From an uncultured Actinomycetes bacterium (GTDB taxonomy: Bacteria; Actinomycetota; Actinomycetes; Nanopelagicales; Nanopelagicaceae), in contig CAILJM010000036.1 in the NCBI GenBank assembly GCA_903834515.1, forward strand, positions 1-64,000: a DNA stretch of 64,000 bases. The letters run 5' to 3'. Below the pieces are notes generated by a model. That model ran no database searches, was not told where the DNA came from, and worked only from the letters and a program-made list of their open reading frames with translations. Position 1 is the first letter of the stretch; each line of letters starts with the position of its first letter. The position numbers and the translations under genes are program-made. Shown here one piece after another: positions 8,822-17,980 of this stretch.

Positions 8822-10495
8822 ATGAATCGTGACTTCGATGTTGTGGTGATTGGATCCGGATTTGGCGGATCCGTCGCCGCACTTCGTCTTCGTGAAAAGG
8901 GTTATCGCGTTGCAGTATTGGAAGCTGGTCGTCGCTTTGCTGATAAAGATTTCCCGAAGACATCGTGGCGTATCCGTCGCTTCCTCTTCTTCCCGCGTCT
9001 TGGTTTGACAGGGATTCAGCGAATCCATGCGCTGCCGGATGTCTTGGTACTCGCAGGTGCTGGTGTTGGTGGTGGCTCGCTGGTCTATGCAAATACTTTG
9101 TATACGCCACCTGATACTTATTTTAATGATCCACAGTGGAGCTCGATCACCGATTGGAAATCAGAACTCTCACCTTGGTATGAGATCGCAGAACGAATGT
9201 TGGGTGTAACTGTAAATCCTTACTTCTCTCACTCGGATGCCGCAATGAAAGTGGCGGCGCAGGAGATGGGAGTTGGCCACACATTTAAGATGGCACCACT
9301 GGGCATCTTCTTTGGTGATGGCACTGATAAGAAAGTCGCTGATCCGTTCTTTGGTGGGGTCGGACCAGACCGTAATGGTTGCCGGCAATGCGGGGCATGC
9401 ATGACTGGATGTCGATACAACGCGAAAAATACCTTAGTGAAGAATTACTTAGGGCTGGCAGAAGGTGCTGGTGCTGAAGTATTTCCGCTCCATACCGTGA
9501 CCAAAATTGTTGAAGAGTCAGATGGTTCATGGAAGATCTTCGCGCGAAAAAGCACTTCATGGATTGGTCGAACTCACGTATTTACTGCAAAGGATGTTGT
9601 TGTAGCGGCAGGAACCTACAACTCACAGAAGCTCTTGCATTCGATGAAGGATCAAGGAGTTCTCCCAAAACTTTCGGACTCACTCGGCAAGTTATCGCGC
9701 ACGAATAGTGAAGCACTGACTGGTGCGCTACTACCCAATACCCGGGTTGATTACAGCGATGGTTCTGCGATCACCTCATCATTCTTCCCTGATGATCACA
9801 CGCATATCGAACCGGTGCGATATGGCAAGGGCAGCAACATTATGGGGTTACTACAGACGATTATGACTGATGGCAGCGATGCTAAAGAGCGACGTAGACA
9901 GTGGCGTTCGCAATTGATGAAGAATCCATGCCTCATCGTAAGAATTCTTAATGTACGTAAATGGAGTGAGCGAACGGTGATCGCACTCGTTATGCAAAAC
10001 GTGGATTCGGCGCTGACTGTCAGCGGTAAACGCGGACTATTCGGCTGGCGACTCACATCAAAGAACGATTCGGATAAACCGAATGCAACCTTTATCCCGG
10101 CTGCAAACGAAGTTGTCCGACGCATCGCCGATAAACATGGTGGCATTGCTGGGGGACATTACGGTGACTTAATCAATGCACCATTTACCGCCCATTTTGT
10201 TGGCGGATGTGTCATTGGCGAAGATGCTGACCGTGGTGTCATTGATCCGTATCACCGGGTGTGGAACTACCTAACGCTTCATATCGTTGATGGATCGAGT
10301 GTCACAGCAAACCTTGGAGTCAATCCATCGCTCACAATTACCGCCCAAGCCGAACGCGCTTTCTCTATGTGGCCAAATAAGGGCGAGCCAGATCTACGCC
10401 CAACACAAGGATCTCGCTACGAATTTGTCCCGGCAATAGCGGGGCATGCGCCGGTGGTTCCGGCAGGTGCGCCGGCATCACTCTCCAAAAAATAA
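8822..10495 (+). CDS. GMC-family FAD oxidoreductase (cholesterol-oxidase-like)
   Basis: 557 residues. The N-terminal dinucleotide-binding motif VVIGSGFGGSVAALRLREKG is clear, followed by GAGVGGGSLVYANTLY, the GMC/cholesterol oxidase signature. A cysteine cluster CRQCGACMTGCRYNAKNT (about residue 189) is typical of the ChoD-like actinobacterial subgroup and of some Fe-S-containing GMC enzymes. The C-terminal motif is VDGSSVTANLGVNPSLTI, with the usual His/Asn active-site region before it (THFVGGCVIG-like segment). It oxidises an alcohol, perhaps a sterol or terpenoid; the substrate is not predictable. No Tat or Sec signal is visible, so it acts inside the cell or at the membrane surface. Confidence 0.85.
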   Translation: MNRDFDVVVIGSGFGGSVAALRLREKGYRVAVLEAGRRFADKDFPKTSWRIRRFLFFPRLGLTGIQRIHALPDVLVLAGAGVGGGSLVYANTLYTPPDTYFNDPQWSSITDWKSELSPWYEIAERMLGVTVNPYFSHSDAAMKVAAQEMGVGHTFKMAPLGIFFGDGTDKKVADPFFGGVGPDRNGCRQCGACMTGCRYNAKNTLVKNYLGLAEGAGAEVFPLHTVTKIVEESDGSWKIFARKSTSWIGRTHVFTAKDVVVAAGTYNSQKLLHSMKDQGVLPKLSDSLGKLSRTNSEALTGALLPNTRVDYSDGSAITSSFFPDDHTHIEPVRYGKGSNIMGLLQTIMTDGSDAKERRRQWRSQLMKNPCLIVRILNVRKWSERTVIALVMQNVDSALTVSGKRGLFGWRLTSKNDSDKPNATFIPAANEVVRRIADKHGGIAGGHYGDLINAPFTAHFVGGCVIGEDADRGVIDPYHRVWNYLTLHIVDGSSVTANLGVNPSLTITAQAERAFSMWPNKGEPDLRPTQGSRYEFVPAIAGHAPVVPAGAPASLSKK

Positions 10496-10555
10496 TTCAC
10501 CTACTTGTCATCTATCCAAGAGCCTTCTTTATAAATTCTGTGATGAGATAAGACC

Positions 10556-11674
10556 ATGAAGCGTGCTCTCATTGTTGGTGGCGGAATTATCGGAACCATG
10601 CACGCACTCCTTGCGGCCGAAAAGGGTTTTGCAGTCACGCACCTCGAGCGAGATATGAAACCGCAATCAGCATCGGTACGAAATTTTGGTCTGGTATGGG
10701 TCAGCGGCCGACTTGCCGGCGCTGAACTTGACCTGGCAATTCGTGCCCGTGAACTGTGGGGATCGATTGGCTCGCGCGCAGAGATCGGGTTTCGAGCAAA
10801 TGGGTCACTCACGATCGCCCAAAGTGATGATGAATTTACTGTGCTTCAAGAAGCGGCTGCTATGGCAGATGCCGAACTTCGAGGTTTTCACTTACTAGAT
10901 CGAAACCAGACCATTGCCCTTGAACCTGCGTTAGCGGGAAATTATCGGGGCGCTCTTCAATGCACTACGGATGCAGCGGTTGAGCCTGCACTTCTGCTTG
11001 CTGGGCTTCGGGACTATCTACAAACTTTTCCTGAATACACCTGGGTACCCGAATTCGAGGTTCTCGATTTCTACCACGATGAGAGTGGCAACCACGTCAC
11101 AGATATTGCCGGCCGAAAATATTCTGGTGATTACCTTGCAATCTGTGCTGGCGCTGCACATAAGGGATTCCTTGAGGATTACCTTGAAGCTGCCCCACTT
11201 CGGAAGGTCAGACTTCAAATGGCTGCAACAGCCCCACTTGGAGCAAAGTTGGGCCATTCAGTCGCTGATGCAGATTCACTTCGCTATTACCCAGCCTTTA
11301 AGGATCTATCCCTTGACCGACTTGGTCCACAAAGTGAGATTGCGGCCCAGTACAAGATGCAACTTCTTTTAGTGCAGCGAAATGATGGTTCTATGACGAT
11401 TGGTGATACGCACGAGTATGCCGAACCTTTCACGCACGAAATCCATGAGGCTCCTTACGATCATCTTCGGACCGTCATGAACAATATTTTTGGTCGCGAA
11501 GTTCCGCGCATCGAACGGCGCTGGGATGGGGTTTATAGCCAGAGTACAAGCGAAGAGATTTATATCCGCCGTGAAATTGCCCCAGGTGCCCATGTGGTTA
11601 CTGGTGGCGGAGGACGAGGCAACACCCTATCCCCAGCGATCGCAGAAGAGACGGTGCAGCAATGGTCCCTGTAA
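10556..11674 (+). CDS. FAD-dependent oxidoreductase of phosphonate loci (DadA superfamily)
   Basis: 372 residues. The N-terminal Rossmann motif is ALIVGGGIIGTMHALLAAEKG, followed by a glycine/D-amino-acid-oxidase-like fold. The C-terminal HVVTGGGGRGNTLSPAIAEE closes the FAD site. It matches the clade defined by TIGR03364, found in phosphonate-use gene clusters; related enzymes were shown to deaminate aminoethylphosphonate or its N-methyl form to phosphonoacetaldehyde. Here it overlaps the HAD hydrolase gene by 13 bases, so product and next enzyme are directly linked. Start: ATG at 10556. A TATAAA (10530-10535) may be the -10 element; no consensus Shine-Dalgarno is seen. Exact amine substrate uncertain. 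Confidence 0.85.
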   Translation: MKRALIVGGGIIGTMHALLAAEKGFAVTHLERDMKPQSASVRNFGLVWVSGRLAGAELDLAIRARELWGSIGSRAEIGFRANGSLTIAQSDDEFTVLQEAAAMADAELRGFHLLDRNQTIALEPALAGNYRGALQCTTDAAVEPALLLAGLRDYLQTFPEYTWVPEFEVLDFYHDESGNHVTDIAGRKYSGDYLAICAGAAHKGFLEDYLEAAPLRKVRLQMAATAPLGAKLGHSVADADSLRYYPAFKDLSLDRLGPQSEIAAQYKMQLLLVQRNDGSMTIGDTHEYAEPFTHEIHEAPYDHLRTVMNNIFGREVPRIERRWDGVYSQSTSEEIYIRREIAPGAHVVTGGGGRGNTLSPAIAEETVQQWSL

Positions 11675-12357
11675 ACAAGATTAAATTAGCGGTCTTTGAT
11701 GTAGCCGGAACAACCGCTCAGGATGGCGGACTCGTTGTCGAAGCATTCCAAAGTGCGATGGTCTCTATGGGTACAGCTAAGGGCACACCTGAAATGGCCC
11801 GAATGACTGATTATGTGAATGCAACTATGGGTGAGCGAAAGATTGATGTCTTTATGCACCTATGCGATGGTAATTCCACTAAGGCAAATACCGCTCACGA
11901 TCGTTTCGTGGAGAGTTATATAGCGCTGGTAAACGCCGGAAAACTCAAGGAATTTGATGGCGTTACAGAACTCTTCACTCGACTACGGGCTAATGGAATT
12001 GCGGTTGCTATCACCACTGGTTTTCCGCGTGAAATTCTCGATAATGTCATCGACGGTCTGAAATGGGCCAATGTGATTGATTTTTCGGTCGCCGCATCAG
12101 AGGTTCCATTCGGTCGTCCAGCTCCTGACATGATTCTGCGTTCTATTGATCTCTATAACAAAAAGTTCAATACGCACATTTCTCCTGAAGATATTGCGGT
12201 AATAGGCGATACTGAGTCAGATATGCAATCAGGAGTGCGTGCTGGCGCGCAGATCGTCGCAGGGGTTTCCACAGGTGCGCATAATCCCGAGCAACTCTTT
12301 GCAACAGGGGCTACCCATGTGCTTCATGGGGCGATTGAACTCCCCACCATTTGTTAA
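11662..12357 (+). CDS. Phosphonatase-like HAD hydrolase (PhnX-like)
   Basis: 231 residues of the HAD superfamily. The nucleophile motif is VFDVAGTTAQ (D13), with the DxAGT pattern that sets phosphonatases apart from ordinary HAD enzymes. The cap domain has MGERKID with K60 where PhnX carries the Schiff-base lysine. VPFGRPAPDMI has Arg in place of the usual Lys, again as in phosphonatases, and IGDTESDMQSG holds the metal-binding Asp residues. Expected reaction: C-P cleavage of phosphonoacetaldehyde or a close aldehyde to phosphate and an aldehyde. The TIGR03351-type relatives lie next to the same FAD oxidase family. The start ATG lies inside the end of the oxidase gene. A candidate Pho box overlaps its stop codon. 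Confidence 0.85.
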   Translation: MVPVNKIKLAVFDVAGTTAQDGGLVVEAFQSAMVSMGTAKGTPEMARMTDYVNATMGERKIDVFMHLCDGNSTKANTAHDRFVESYIALVNAGKLKEFDGVTELFTRLRANGIAVAITTGFPREILDNVIDGLKWANVIDFSVAASEVPFGRPAPDMILRSIDLYNKKFNTHISPEDIAVIGDTESDMQSGVRAGAQIVAGVSTGAHNPEQLFATGATHVLHGAIELPTIC

Positions 12358-12371
12358 CCTTTCTTTCACCA
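12344..12371 (+). promoter_or_regulatory. Candidate PhoP (Pho) box upstream of the phosphonate importer
   Basis: Three ACC cores stand at 12346, 12357 and 12368, an exact 11-bp period: CACC, TTAACC and TTTCACC. The first 15 bases, ACCATTTGTTAACCT, differ by one base from the site before ppk (ACCATTTGTTCACCT). The repeat overlaps the stop codon of the HAD gene, and a TATCCC hexamer follows at 12376. It would give the four-gene importer its own phosphate-starvation promoter inside the operon. Binding by PhoP is inference. Confidence 0.5.
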
Positions 12372-12400
12372 GATCTATCCCTGTAAGGCACCTCGATGCA

Positions 12401-12419
12401 AACTCAACGCAGTTGAGTT
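12401..12419 (+). promoter_or_regulatory. 8-bp hairpin in the leader of the binding-protein gene
   Basis: AACTCAAC (12401-12408) and GTTGAGTT (12412-12419) form a perfect inverted repeat around GCA. It lies between the HAD stop and the importer start, 15 bases before the strong Shine-Dalgarno AAGGGGGA (12435-12442). It may be an operator, an RNA-stabilising 5' hairpin or a weak attenuator; there is no T-run, so a terminator is unlikely. Confidence 0.45.
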
Positions 12420-12445
12420 CGGTGACTAATCCTTAAGGGGGATAC

Positions 12446-13642
12446 ATGCGCAAGCGTCTATTAACCGGAGTACTTGTAGCCACAATGGCTGCAGCTTCAA
12501 TGGTTGCAACAACATCAGCATCAAACGCTGCTTCAATCGACTACTCAAAGTGCACTGATCTCAAGTCATGCGGTGGCATGGATGCACTCGTCAAGGCAGC
12601 TCAGAAAGAAGGAAAGCTCAACGTCATCACCCTCCCACGCGACTGGGCAAACTACGGTGAGGCCATGGACCTTTTCTCAAAGGCATTTGGTATCAAGATC
12701 ACAGATGACAACCCAGATGGATCATCTGCTTATGAAATTCAGACTATTCGTACAGCTCCAGCTTCAAAGGTTCCTGATGCAGTAGACGTCGGAATCACCT
12801 ATGGTGCAGATAACGCTAACCTTTTCGCTCCTTACAAGGTCGTAAACTGGAAAGACATCACACCTACATACAAGGAAGCTTCAGGCCGCTGGTACGGTGA
12901 CTATGCTGGTGTAATCGCACTTTCATACGACACTTCAATCTCAAAGGCTCCAAAGTCATTCGCTGATCTCAAGGATCCAGCATTCAAGAACATGGTTGCA
13001 ATCGGTGGAGATCCATCAGGTGCCCAAGAGGCGCTTATGTCAGTCTTCGCAGCAAACCTCTCATCAGGTGGCACACCAGATAACGTTCAAAAGGGTATCG
13101 ACTATTTCAGCGGTCTTAAGAGCGCTGGAAACTTCGTAACAGCTTTGGCAAATGGCCAGAACTTCCTTGCTGGCGCATACAAGGTCTCATTCTCATGGTC
13201 ATTCAACGGTCCAGGAGCTGTTGCTACAGCTGCTAAGGCTGGAAAGACTGTTAAGTATGTAATTCCTTCAGATGCAGTCATCAAGGGAACTCCATACATC
13301 ATGGCTATCCCATTCAACGCTCCACACCCAGCTGCTGCTCGTCTCTGGACTGAGTTCCTCTACTCAGAGAACAAGGGCAAGGGATCTGCAAACCTCGGTT
13401 CAGTTAAGGGCCTCTCAGGTTCAAAGATCTTTGCAGCAATCAATGGCGGCCAGAACATCTGGATCGCAGGCGGCGCACTTCCAATCGAATACGACGCAAT
13501 GGTTGCTAAGGGTACAAACGCAACTGCTCCAGCTGGATATGAAATCCCAGCAGGCGCGAAGATCATCACACCAAATCCTGCACAACAGGATGCGGCGAAG
13601 ACTCTTCTCAAGGCACAGTGGCCAGCTATTGCTGGTAACTAA
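12446..13642 (+). CDS. ABC transporter periplasmic (extracellular) substrate-binding protein, probably for aminoalkylphosphonate
   Basis: 398 residues. A signal peptide is clear: MRKRLLTGVLVATMAAASM then a small-residue stretch to about residue 30 (ASNAAS), with no lipobox Cys. The rest is a type-2 (Fe/spermidine/putrescine-like) binding fold. The substrate assignment to a phosphonate rests on the neighbours: FAD oxidoreductase and phosphonatase upstream, metallophosphoesterase and PhnZ-like HD protein downstream. It has the best Shine-Dalgarno in the window (AAGGGGGA, 3 nt from ATG) and strongly skewed codon use, with Ser almost always TCA and Lys mostly AAG, unlike the adjacent genes. This points to very high expression. 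A small hairpin (13636-13652) follows the stop. Confidence 0.85.
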   Translation: MRKRLLTGVLVATMAAASMVATTSASNAASIDYSKCTDLKSCGGMDALVKAAQKEGKLNVITLPRDWANYGEAMDLFSKAFGIKITDDNPDGSSAYEIQTIRTAPASKVPDAVDVGITYGADNANLFAPYKVVNWKDITPTYKEASGRWYGDYAGVIALSYDTSISKAPKSFADLKDPAFKNMVAIGGDPSGAQEALMSVFAANLSSGGTPDNVQKGIDYFSGLKSAGNFVTALANGQNFLAGAYKVSFSWSFNGPGAVATAAKAGKTVKYVIPSDAVIKGTPYIMAIPFNAPHPAAARLWTEFLYSENKGKGSANLGSVKGLSGSKIFAAINGGQNIWIAGGALPIEYDAMVAKGTNATAPAGYEIPAGAKIITPNPAQQDAAKTLLKAQWPAIAGN

Positions 13643-13652
13643 GTACTAGTTA
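13636..13652 (+). promoter_or_regulatory. Small intergenic hairpin after the binding-protein gene
   Basis: TAACTA and TAGTTA form 6-bp arms around AGTAC, starting at the stop codon. There is no T-run, so it is more likely an mRNA 3' end stabiliser than a terminator. Such hairpins let a binding protein be made in excess of its permeases. The role is inferred only from position. Confidence 0.35.
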
Positions 13653-13668
13653 CTTACTAGCTAAATAA

Positions 13669-14553
13669 ATGGAAGTAGTGAGAGCACATTCCCGAGCACG
13701 CTCGGGCGGCCGAGGGACCGGCGTGCTTCCACTACTTCCATTCTTTATCTTTACCGGTTTCTTCTTACTCTGGCCCGTCATTGCTGTCACACTCCGGAGT
13801 CTCCATGGAAACAAGAACGAGTGGACGCTGGCAAATTACCGCCCGATTCTCAAGAGCGGTCCATATTTTCATGCATTCGTCGTCTCATTAAAACTCTCTT
13901 TAATCACCTCAATTATCGGATCCATTCTTGGCGCATTCTTCGCATATGTCATCGTTAAATATGCTCGAGGAAAATTCGGCGCTGTTATCGATTCGGTATC
14001 AGCTGTCTTTGCAAATTCTGGTGGTGTTCCACTCGCATTTATGTTCGTCGCTGCATTTGGTACCGAGGGCATCGTTACAAAATTACTCAAAGACCTTGGC
14101 TGGGATATCTACGCCGGCCACTTCACAATCTTCTCTTTCACCGGCGTTGTTATGGTCTATTCGTTCTTCCAAGTGCCACTTATGGTTCTCGTATTCAAAC
14201 CCGCTATCGCTGGGTTAAGAAAAGAGTGGCTTGAAGCGAGCACCAACTTGGGGGCATCCTCGTTTACCTATTGGCGTCGAGTTGCCATCCCAATCCTGAT
14301 CCCATCATTTATCGGGGCATTCTTCTTGCTCTTCGCCGGTGGATTCTCTGCTTATGCAACTGCTCGAGCGCTCACGGTTGGAACTGTCCCACTCGTTCCC
14401 ATCATTATCGGCACCTTGGTTGACGGAAATGTCATCTCTGATCAAGCAAATTTGGGTGATGCACTGGCCGTAGGAATGATCGTTGTCGCTACCGTTGCCA
14501 TGGGTGGATATATCTGGGCTCAACGCAAAGCAGCGAAATGGCGAAATTCATGA
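13669..14553 (+). CDS. ABC transporter permease, phosphonate importer, subunit 1
   Basis: 294 residues with about six membrane helices (first near residues 22-43). It belongs to the spermidine/2-aminoethylphosphonate-type permease group. The EAA loop that contacts the ATPase is seen as EWLEASTNLGASSFTYWRRV near residue 184. It begins 26 bases after the binding-protein gene and overlaps the next permease by 16 bases. With the second permease it forms the membrane channel of the importer. Substrate from context only. Confidence 0.85.
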   Translation: MEVVRAHSRARSGGRGTGVLPLLPFFIFTGFFLLWPVIAVTLRSLHGNKNEWTLANYRPILKSGPYFHAFVVSLKLSLITSIIGSILGAFFAYVIVKYARGKFGAVIDSVSAVFANSGGVPLAFMFVAAFGTEGIVTKLLKDLGWDIYAGHFTIFSFTGVVMVYSFFQVPLMVLVFKPAIAGLRKEWLEASTNLGASSFTYWRRVAIPILIPSFIGAFFLLFAGGFSAYATARALTVGTVPLVPIIIGTLVDGNVISDQANLGDALAVGMIVVATVAMGGYIWAQRKAAKWRNS

Positions 14554-15329
14554 AGAGAATAAGCCTGAAGTGGCCATTGATTATCTTTTCAAGCTTCCTT
14601 TCAATAATTATCTTTATCGTCCCGCTCTATGGTGCCTCTCTCTACAGCTTTAGAGGAGAAGGCGGTAAAGGTCATTCGCTCGTTAACTATCAGTGGTTGC
14701 TCCACCAAGATGGCTTCTATCCATCACTCTTTACATCTCTCAAACTCGCAGTTCTCGCCGGTCTACTCAATTTGATCCTCATGGTTCCCACCATGGTCTA
14801 TCTGAATCTCAAAGGTCAGCGCTATAAATCATTGGTTGATTTTCTCTGCATTTTGCCACTGATTATTCCAGTGGTCTCACTAGCAATCGGCGCTCAGGTT
14901 GCCATGCCTAAAATTCTGCAAAATTCCGAGTATGAGCTGGTCTTCTTCTTTGTCATTATTGCTCTGCCTTACACCTATCGCGCTCTCGATACTTCCCTAC
15001 AAACAGTTGCGCTCAAGACACTCGTGGAAGCATCTAGAAGCCTAGGAGCAACATGGACTCGCACAATTATCCGCGTCATCGTGCCAGCGATCCGCAGCGG
15101 TATTACTGGCGCACTCTTTTTGACCTTTGCATTGTCAATCGGCGAGTACACGATTACATCGCTCTTGCATTGGGAGACATTCCCGACATGGACTGTTGTC
15201 GCAGCACAACAGAACATTCTGGGTGCCATTGCGATCTCTGTCTTTAGTTTTGTAGGCGCGATTGCGCTCTTATCCGTCATTGCACTCTTTTCAAAGAAGA
15301 GTGCTCAAAAGGCAGAGGTGGAAGAATGA
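14538..15329 (+). CDS. ABC transporter permease, phosphonate importer, subunit 2
   Basis: 263 residues, six predicted helices (first near residues 8-30). The EAA loop is LVEASRSLGATWTRTIIRVI near residue 159. The N-terminus overlaps the end of the first permease gene and its stop overlaps the ATPase start by ATGA, so translation is coupled throughout the importer. It belongs to the PotC/PhnV-type permease group. Specificity for phosphonate is an inference from gene context. Confidence 0.85.
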   Translation: MAKFMKRISLKWPLIIFSSFLSIIIFIVPLYGASLYSFRGEGGKGHSLVNYQWLLHQDGFYPSLFTSLKLAVLAGLLNLILMVPTMVYLNLKGQRYKSLVDFLCILPLIIPVVSLAIGAQVAMPKILQNSEYELVFFFVIIALPYTYRALDTSLQTVALKTLVEASRSLGATWTRTIIRVIVPAIRSGITGALFLTFALSIGEYTITSLLHWETFPTWTVVAAQQNILGAIAISVFSFVGAIALLSVIALFSKKSAQKAEVEE

Positions 15330-16399
15330 GTAAATCAGATCGCGTGAGCAGCACCCTTGAACTTCGCGGGGTAAGCCGTCATTTTGGTTCAGTAAAGGCT
15401 CTTGATGGTTTAGATATTACGGTTGCGCCGGGGGAGCTAGTTGCGCTTCTTGGACCTTCTGGCTGTGGCAAGACAACCGCGCTTCGTATTGTTGCAGGCT
15501 TAGAGACAGCAACAGCCGGTGATTTGATGGTTAATGGCGTTCGATATAACGATACGCCTGCCAATGAGCGCGATATGGGAATGGTCTTCCAGCATTATTC
15601 TCTCTTCCCAAATCTTTCAGTCTCGGAGAATATCGAGTATGGCCTTAGGGCTCGTAAAGTGGATTCTGGTAAACGAAAGAAGCGCATCGATGAGATGCTT
15701 GAATTGATCGGCCTGGAAAGTAAGCGCAGCGCTTATCCACACCAGCTCTCAGGTGGCCAACAACAGCGTGTGGCACTTGCACGCGCCCTTGCCGTGCAAC
15801 CTCGTGTGTTACTTCTTGACGAGCCATTGTCGGCACTTGATGCGCAGGTCCGCGGTCAGATTCGTGAAGAGATCCGTCGAATTCAACTCGAACTTGGTAT
15901 CACTACCCTCTTCGTCACCCATGACCAAGAGGAAGCGATGGCTATTTCAGATCGCGTTGGAGTCATGAGTCATGGCAGGTTAGAGCAGATCGACACGCCA
16001 ATTGCACTCTATAACTCTCCGGCAACTCCCTTTGTCGCCTCGTTTGTAGGTCATGCAAATCGTTTGCCCGCAGAAATCACTGCGAAGGGCAAGGCCCGCG
16101 TGCTCAACCAAAAAGTGGATATCTCATCGAGTGCTGAAGAATTTACCGAGGGCATGAAGGTAAATGTCATTATTCGCCCAGAGTCCCTAGAAATCGTGAG
16201 CGAGTCTGATGAGAGCGCAACCCGTGGAATCGTTGCACTCAAATCATTCTTAGGACCTATGACAAAGGTTGGTATAGCGGTTGAAGGCGCACCACTAGTC
16301 CACCTCAATATTGCAAGCCGAGAAGTTCGTAAGATTGAAATCGGCGATAAGATCGCTTTCAAAATTTCTAGCGATGAGGTAATGGCAGAGCGTGTCTGA
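15326..16399 (+). CDS. ABC transporter ATP-binding protein, phosphonate importer
   Basis: 357 residues. Walker A is [12 protein letters not shown], the signature is [16 protein letters not shown], Walker B is [12 protein letters not shown], and the H-loop is [14 protein letters not shown]-terminal TOBE-like domain (from about residue 240) is normal for the PotA/AEP group and often senses substrate or regulators. ATP hydrolysis drives import through the two permeases. The start overlaps the previous stop (ATGA) and the stop overlaps the GTG start of the metallophosphoesterase gene by 8 bases, tying that enzyme to the importer. Confidence 0.9.
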   Translation: MSKSDRVSSTLELRGVSRHFGSVKALDGLDITVAPGELVALLGPSGCGKTTALRIVAGLETATAGDLMVNGVRYNDTPANERDMGMVFQHYSLFPNLSVSENIEYGLRARKVDSGKRKKRIDEMLELIGLESKRSAYPHQLSGGQQQRVALARALAVQPRVLLLDEPLSALDAQVRGQIREEIRRIQLELGITTLFVTHDQEEAMAISDRVGVMSHGRLEQIDTPIALYNSPATPFVASFVGHANRLPAEITAKGKARVLNQKVDISSSAEEFTEGMKVNVIIRPESLEIVSESDESATRGIVALKSFLGPMTKVGIAVEGAPLVHLNIASREVRKIEIGDKIAFKISSDEVMAERV

Positions 16400-17969
16400 T
16401 TCTCGTAGGCAGCGAATAGTTCGCGGTGATTCAAATGAGTTTGGATGGGTAAATCTCGACGCTGTAGCGGGTGAGCCGCTGATGGGAAATCCGCCATCAG
16501 CACAAGCTGAACCTCTTCTGACTTTTGTACATATATCCGATCTTCATATTTGCGATGCACAGTCACCGGCTCGCGTGGAGCTCATGGATCGATTTGCCGA
16601 TCCACATCACCCGATGTCAGAGATGGTTCCCTTTGTAGGTGCTTACCGTGCCCAAGAAATTCTCACAACACAGACTCTTGAGTCAATGGTGAGGACTGTA
16701 AATTCAATCAGGCATGGCTTCCATTCAGATCGTGCGGTGGATTTCGTTCTGGCCACCGGCGATGTAACAGATAATGCACAGGCAAATGAACTTGATTGGT
16801 ACTTCACATTGATGGAGGGCGGTACCGTTCACCCAGATAGCGGGAGCACCGAAAACTGGGAAGGCGTCGCTCAACGCGATCCGGCGCGCTACGACCGCTC
16901 TTATTGGAACCCAGAAGGCACACCACCTGGGTGCGAAGATGACTTCCCTCGATCTCTCTATGGATTCCCAACTGTCCATGGCCTAACGCACGCAGTGCGC
17001 CAACCCTTTTCCGCTACGGGACTCGTCCATACATGGTTTGCAACGCACGGAAACCATGATGCACTCTTGCAAGGAACTGTTCCTCCCAACGCTGAGTTAG
17101 TCGAGATTGCAACAGGAGATAAGCGCCTCCTTGAGCTCTCACCGGATCTAGATTTAACAGAGGTGTTCGGTGGCTGGACGATGGTTGGTCCTGCTGGCTA
17201 CGCGAGCCCTGCAGGCGGAACGTTCAGGGAGCAGAACGCCGATCCACGTCGCAGATTTAATGAGGCTTCAGATTGGGCGAGATTACATCTGGCATGTCTA
17301 GATAAAGGTCATGATGGGCATGGACTTACCCAGGCGAATGCAGAAGCAGGAACTAAATATTGGTTCCGCGATGTAGATGGCTTCCGATTGATTTCGATGG
17401 ATACCGTAAATATTCATGGCGGTTGGCAGGGTTCACTCGATGAGCGTCAATTTAACTGGCTGAAGGAGACTCTCAACTCAGCTGGTTCGCTCCGTTGCAT
17501 TCTTTTCTCGCATCACCCGTTGCACAGTCTCTTTAACGATTACGCACCAGAAGGCGCAGACCGTCGAGTTGCACGAGAAGAGCTCGAGGAAGAGTTACTC
17601 CAACATAAAGAGATCATCGCCTGGTTCGCCGGACACGATCACGATAACCGGGTGCGTTATATCGGTACCGAAGGAGTGAACGGCTTCTGGCATATCCTCA
17701 CCGCCTCGCTCATAGATTGGCCGCAACAGGGTCGGTTAGTAGAAATCTTAAGAGATGGTGATGACCTCGTCATCGCTACTTCGGTCTTTGATCACGACAG
17801 CCCGATTGATCTAGAAATTGCGACAAGTGAATTATCAGATCCAATAAATCTTGCTGGTCTTTCTCGCATTCTCTCGGCTAACCACTGGCAACGTCGCAAG
17901 CAGAACGAGTATTTCAATGACCTTGCAGCCGGTGAAGCAGCAGACCGTAACCGATATTTGTGGCTTTAG
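16392..17969 (+). CDS. Calcineurin-like metallophosphoesterase with long inserts (PPA1498-type)
   Basis: 525 residues. The dimetal site motifs are spread over a long chain: FVHISDLHICDAQSPAR (about residue 44), VLATGDVTDNA (about 118), THGNHDAL (about 217), FSHHPLHS (about 376) and AGHDHDNR (about 416). This spacing fits the actinobacterial family of long-insert metallophosphoesterases (TIGR03767). Many members carry a Tat signal; this one shows an N-terminal RRQR but no hydrophobic segment, so it is probably cytoplasmic. In this locus it may hydrolyse a phosphoester made from, or linked to, the imported compound. It starts with GTG inside the ATPase gene and overlaps the HD gene region. Substrate unknown. 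Confidence 0.82.
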   Translation: MSDSRRQRIVRGDSNEFGWVNLDAVAGEPLMGNPPSAQAEPLLTFVHISDLHICDAQSPARVELMDRFADPHHPMSEMVPFVGAYRAQEILTTQTLESMVRTVNSIRHGFHSDRAVDFVLATGDVTDNAQANELDWYFTLMEGGTVHPDSGSTENWEGVAQRDPARYDRSYWNPEGTPPGCEDDFPRSLYGFPTVHGLTHAVRQPFSATGLVHTWFATHGNHDALLQGTVPPNAELVEIATGDKRLLELSPDLDLTEVFGGWTMVGPAGYASPAGGTFREQNADPRRRFNEASDWARLHLACLDKGHDGHGLTQANAEAGTKYWFRDVDGFRLISMDTVNIHGGWQGSLDERQFNWLKETLNSAGSLRCILFSHHPLHSLFNDYAPEGADRRVAREELEEELLQHKEIIAWFAGHDHDNRVRYIGTEGVNGFWHILTASLIDWPQQGRLVEILRDGDDLVIATSVFDHDSPIDLEIATSELSDPINLAGLSRILSANHWQRRKQNEYFNDLAAGEAADRNRYLWL

Positions 17970-17980
17970 AGAGGTTGAGG

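Noticed and set aside
12401-12419. Intrinsic terminator before the importer
   Set aside because: The hairpin has no T-run and a strong Shine-Dalgarno follows directly.
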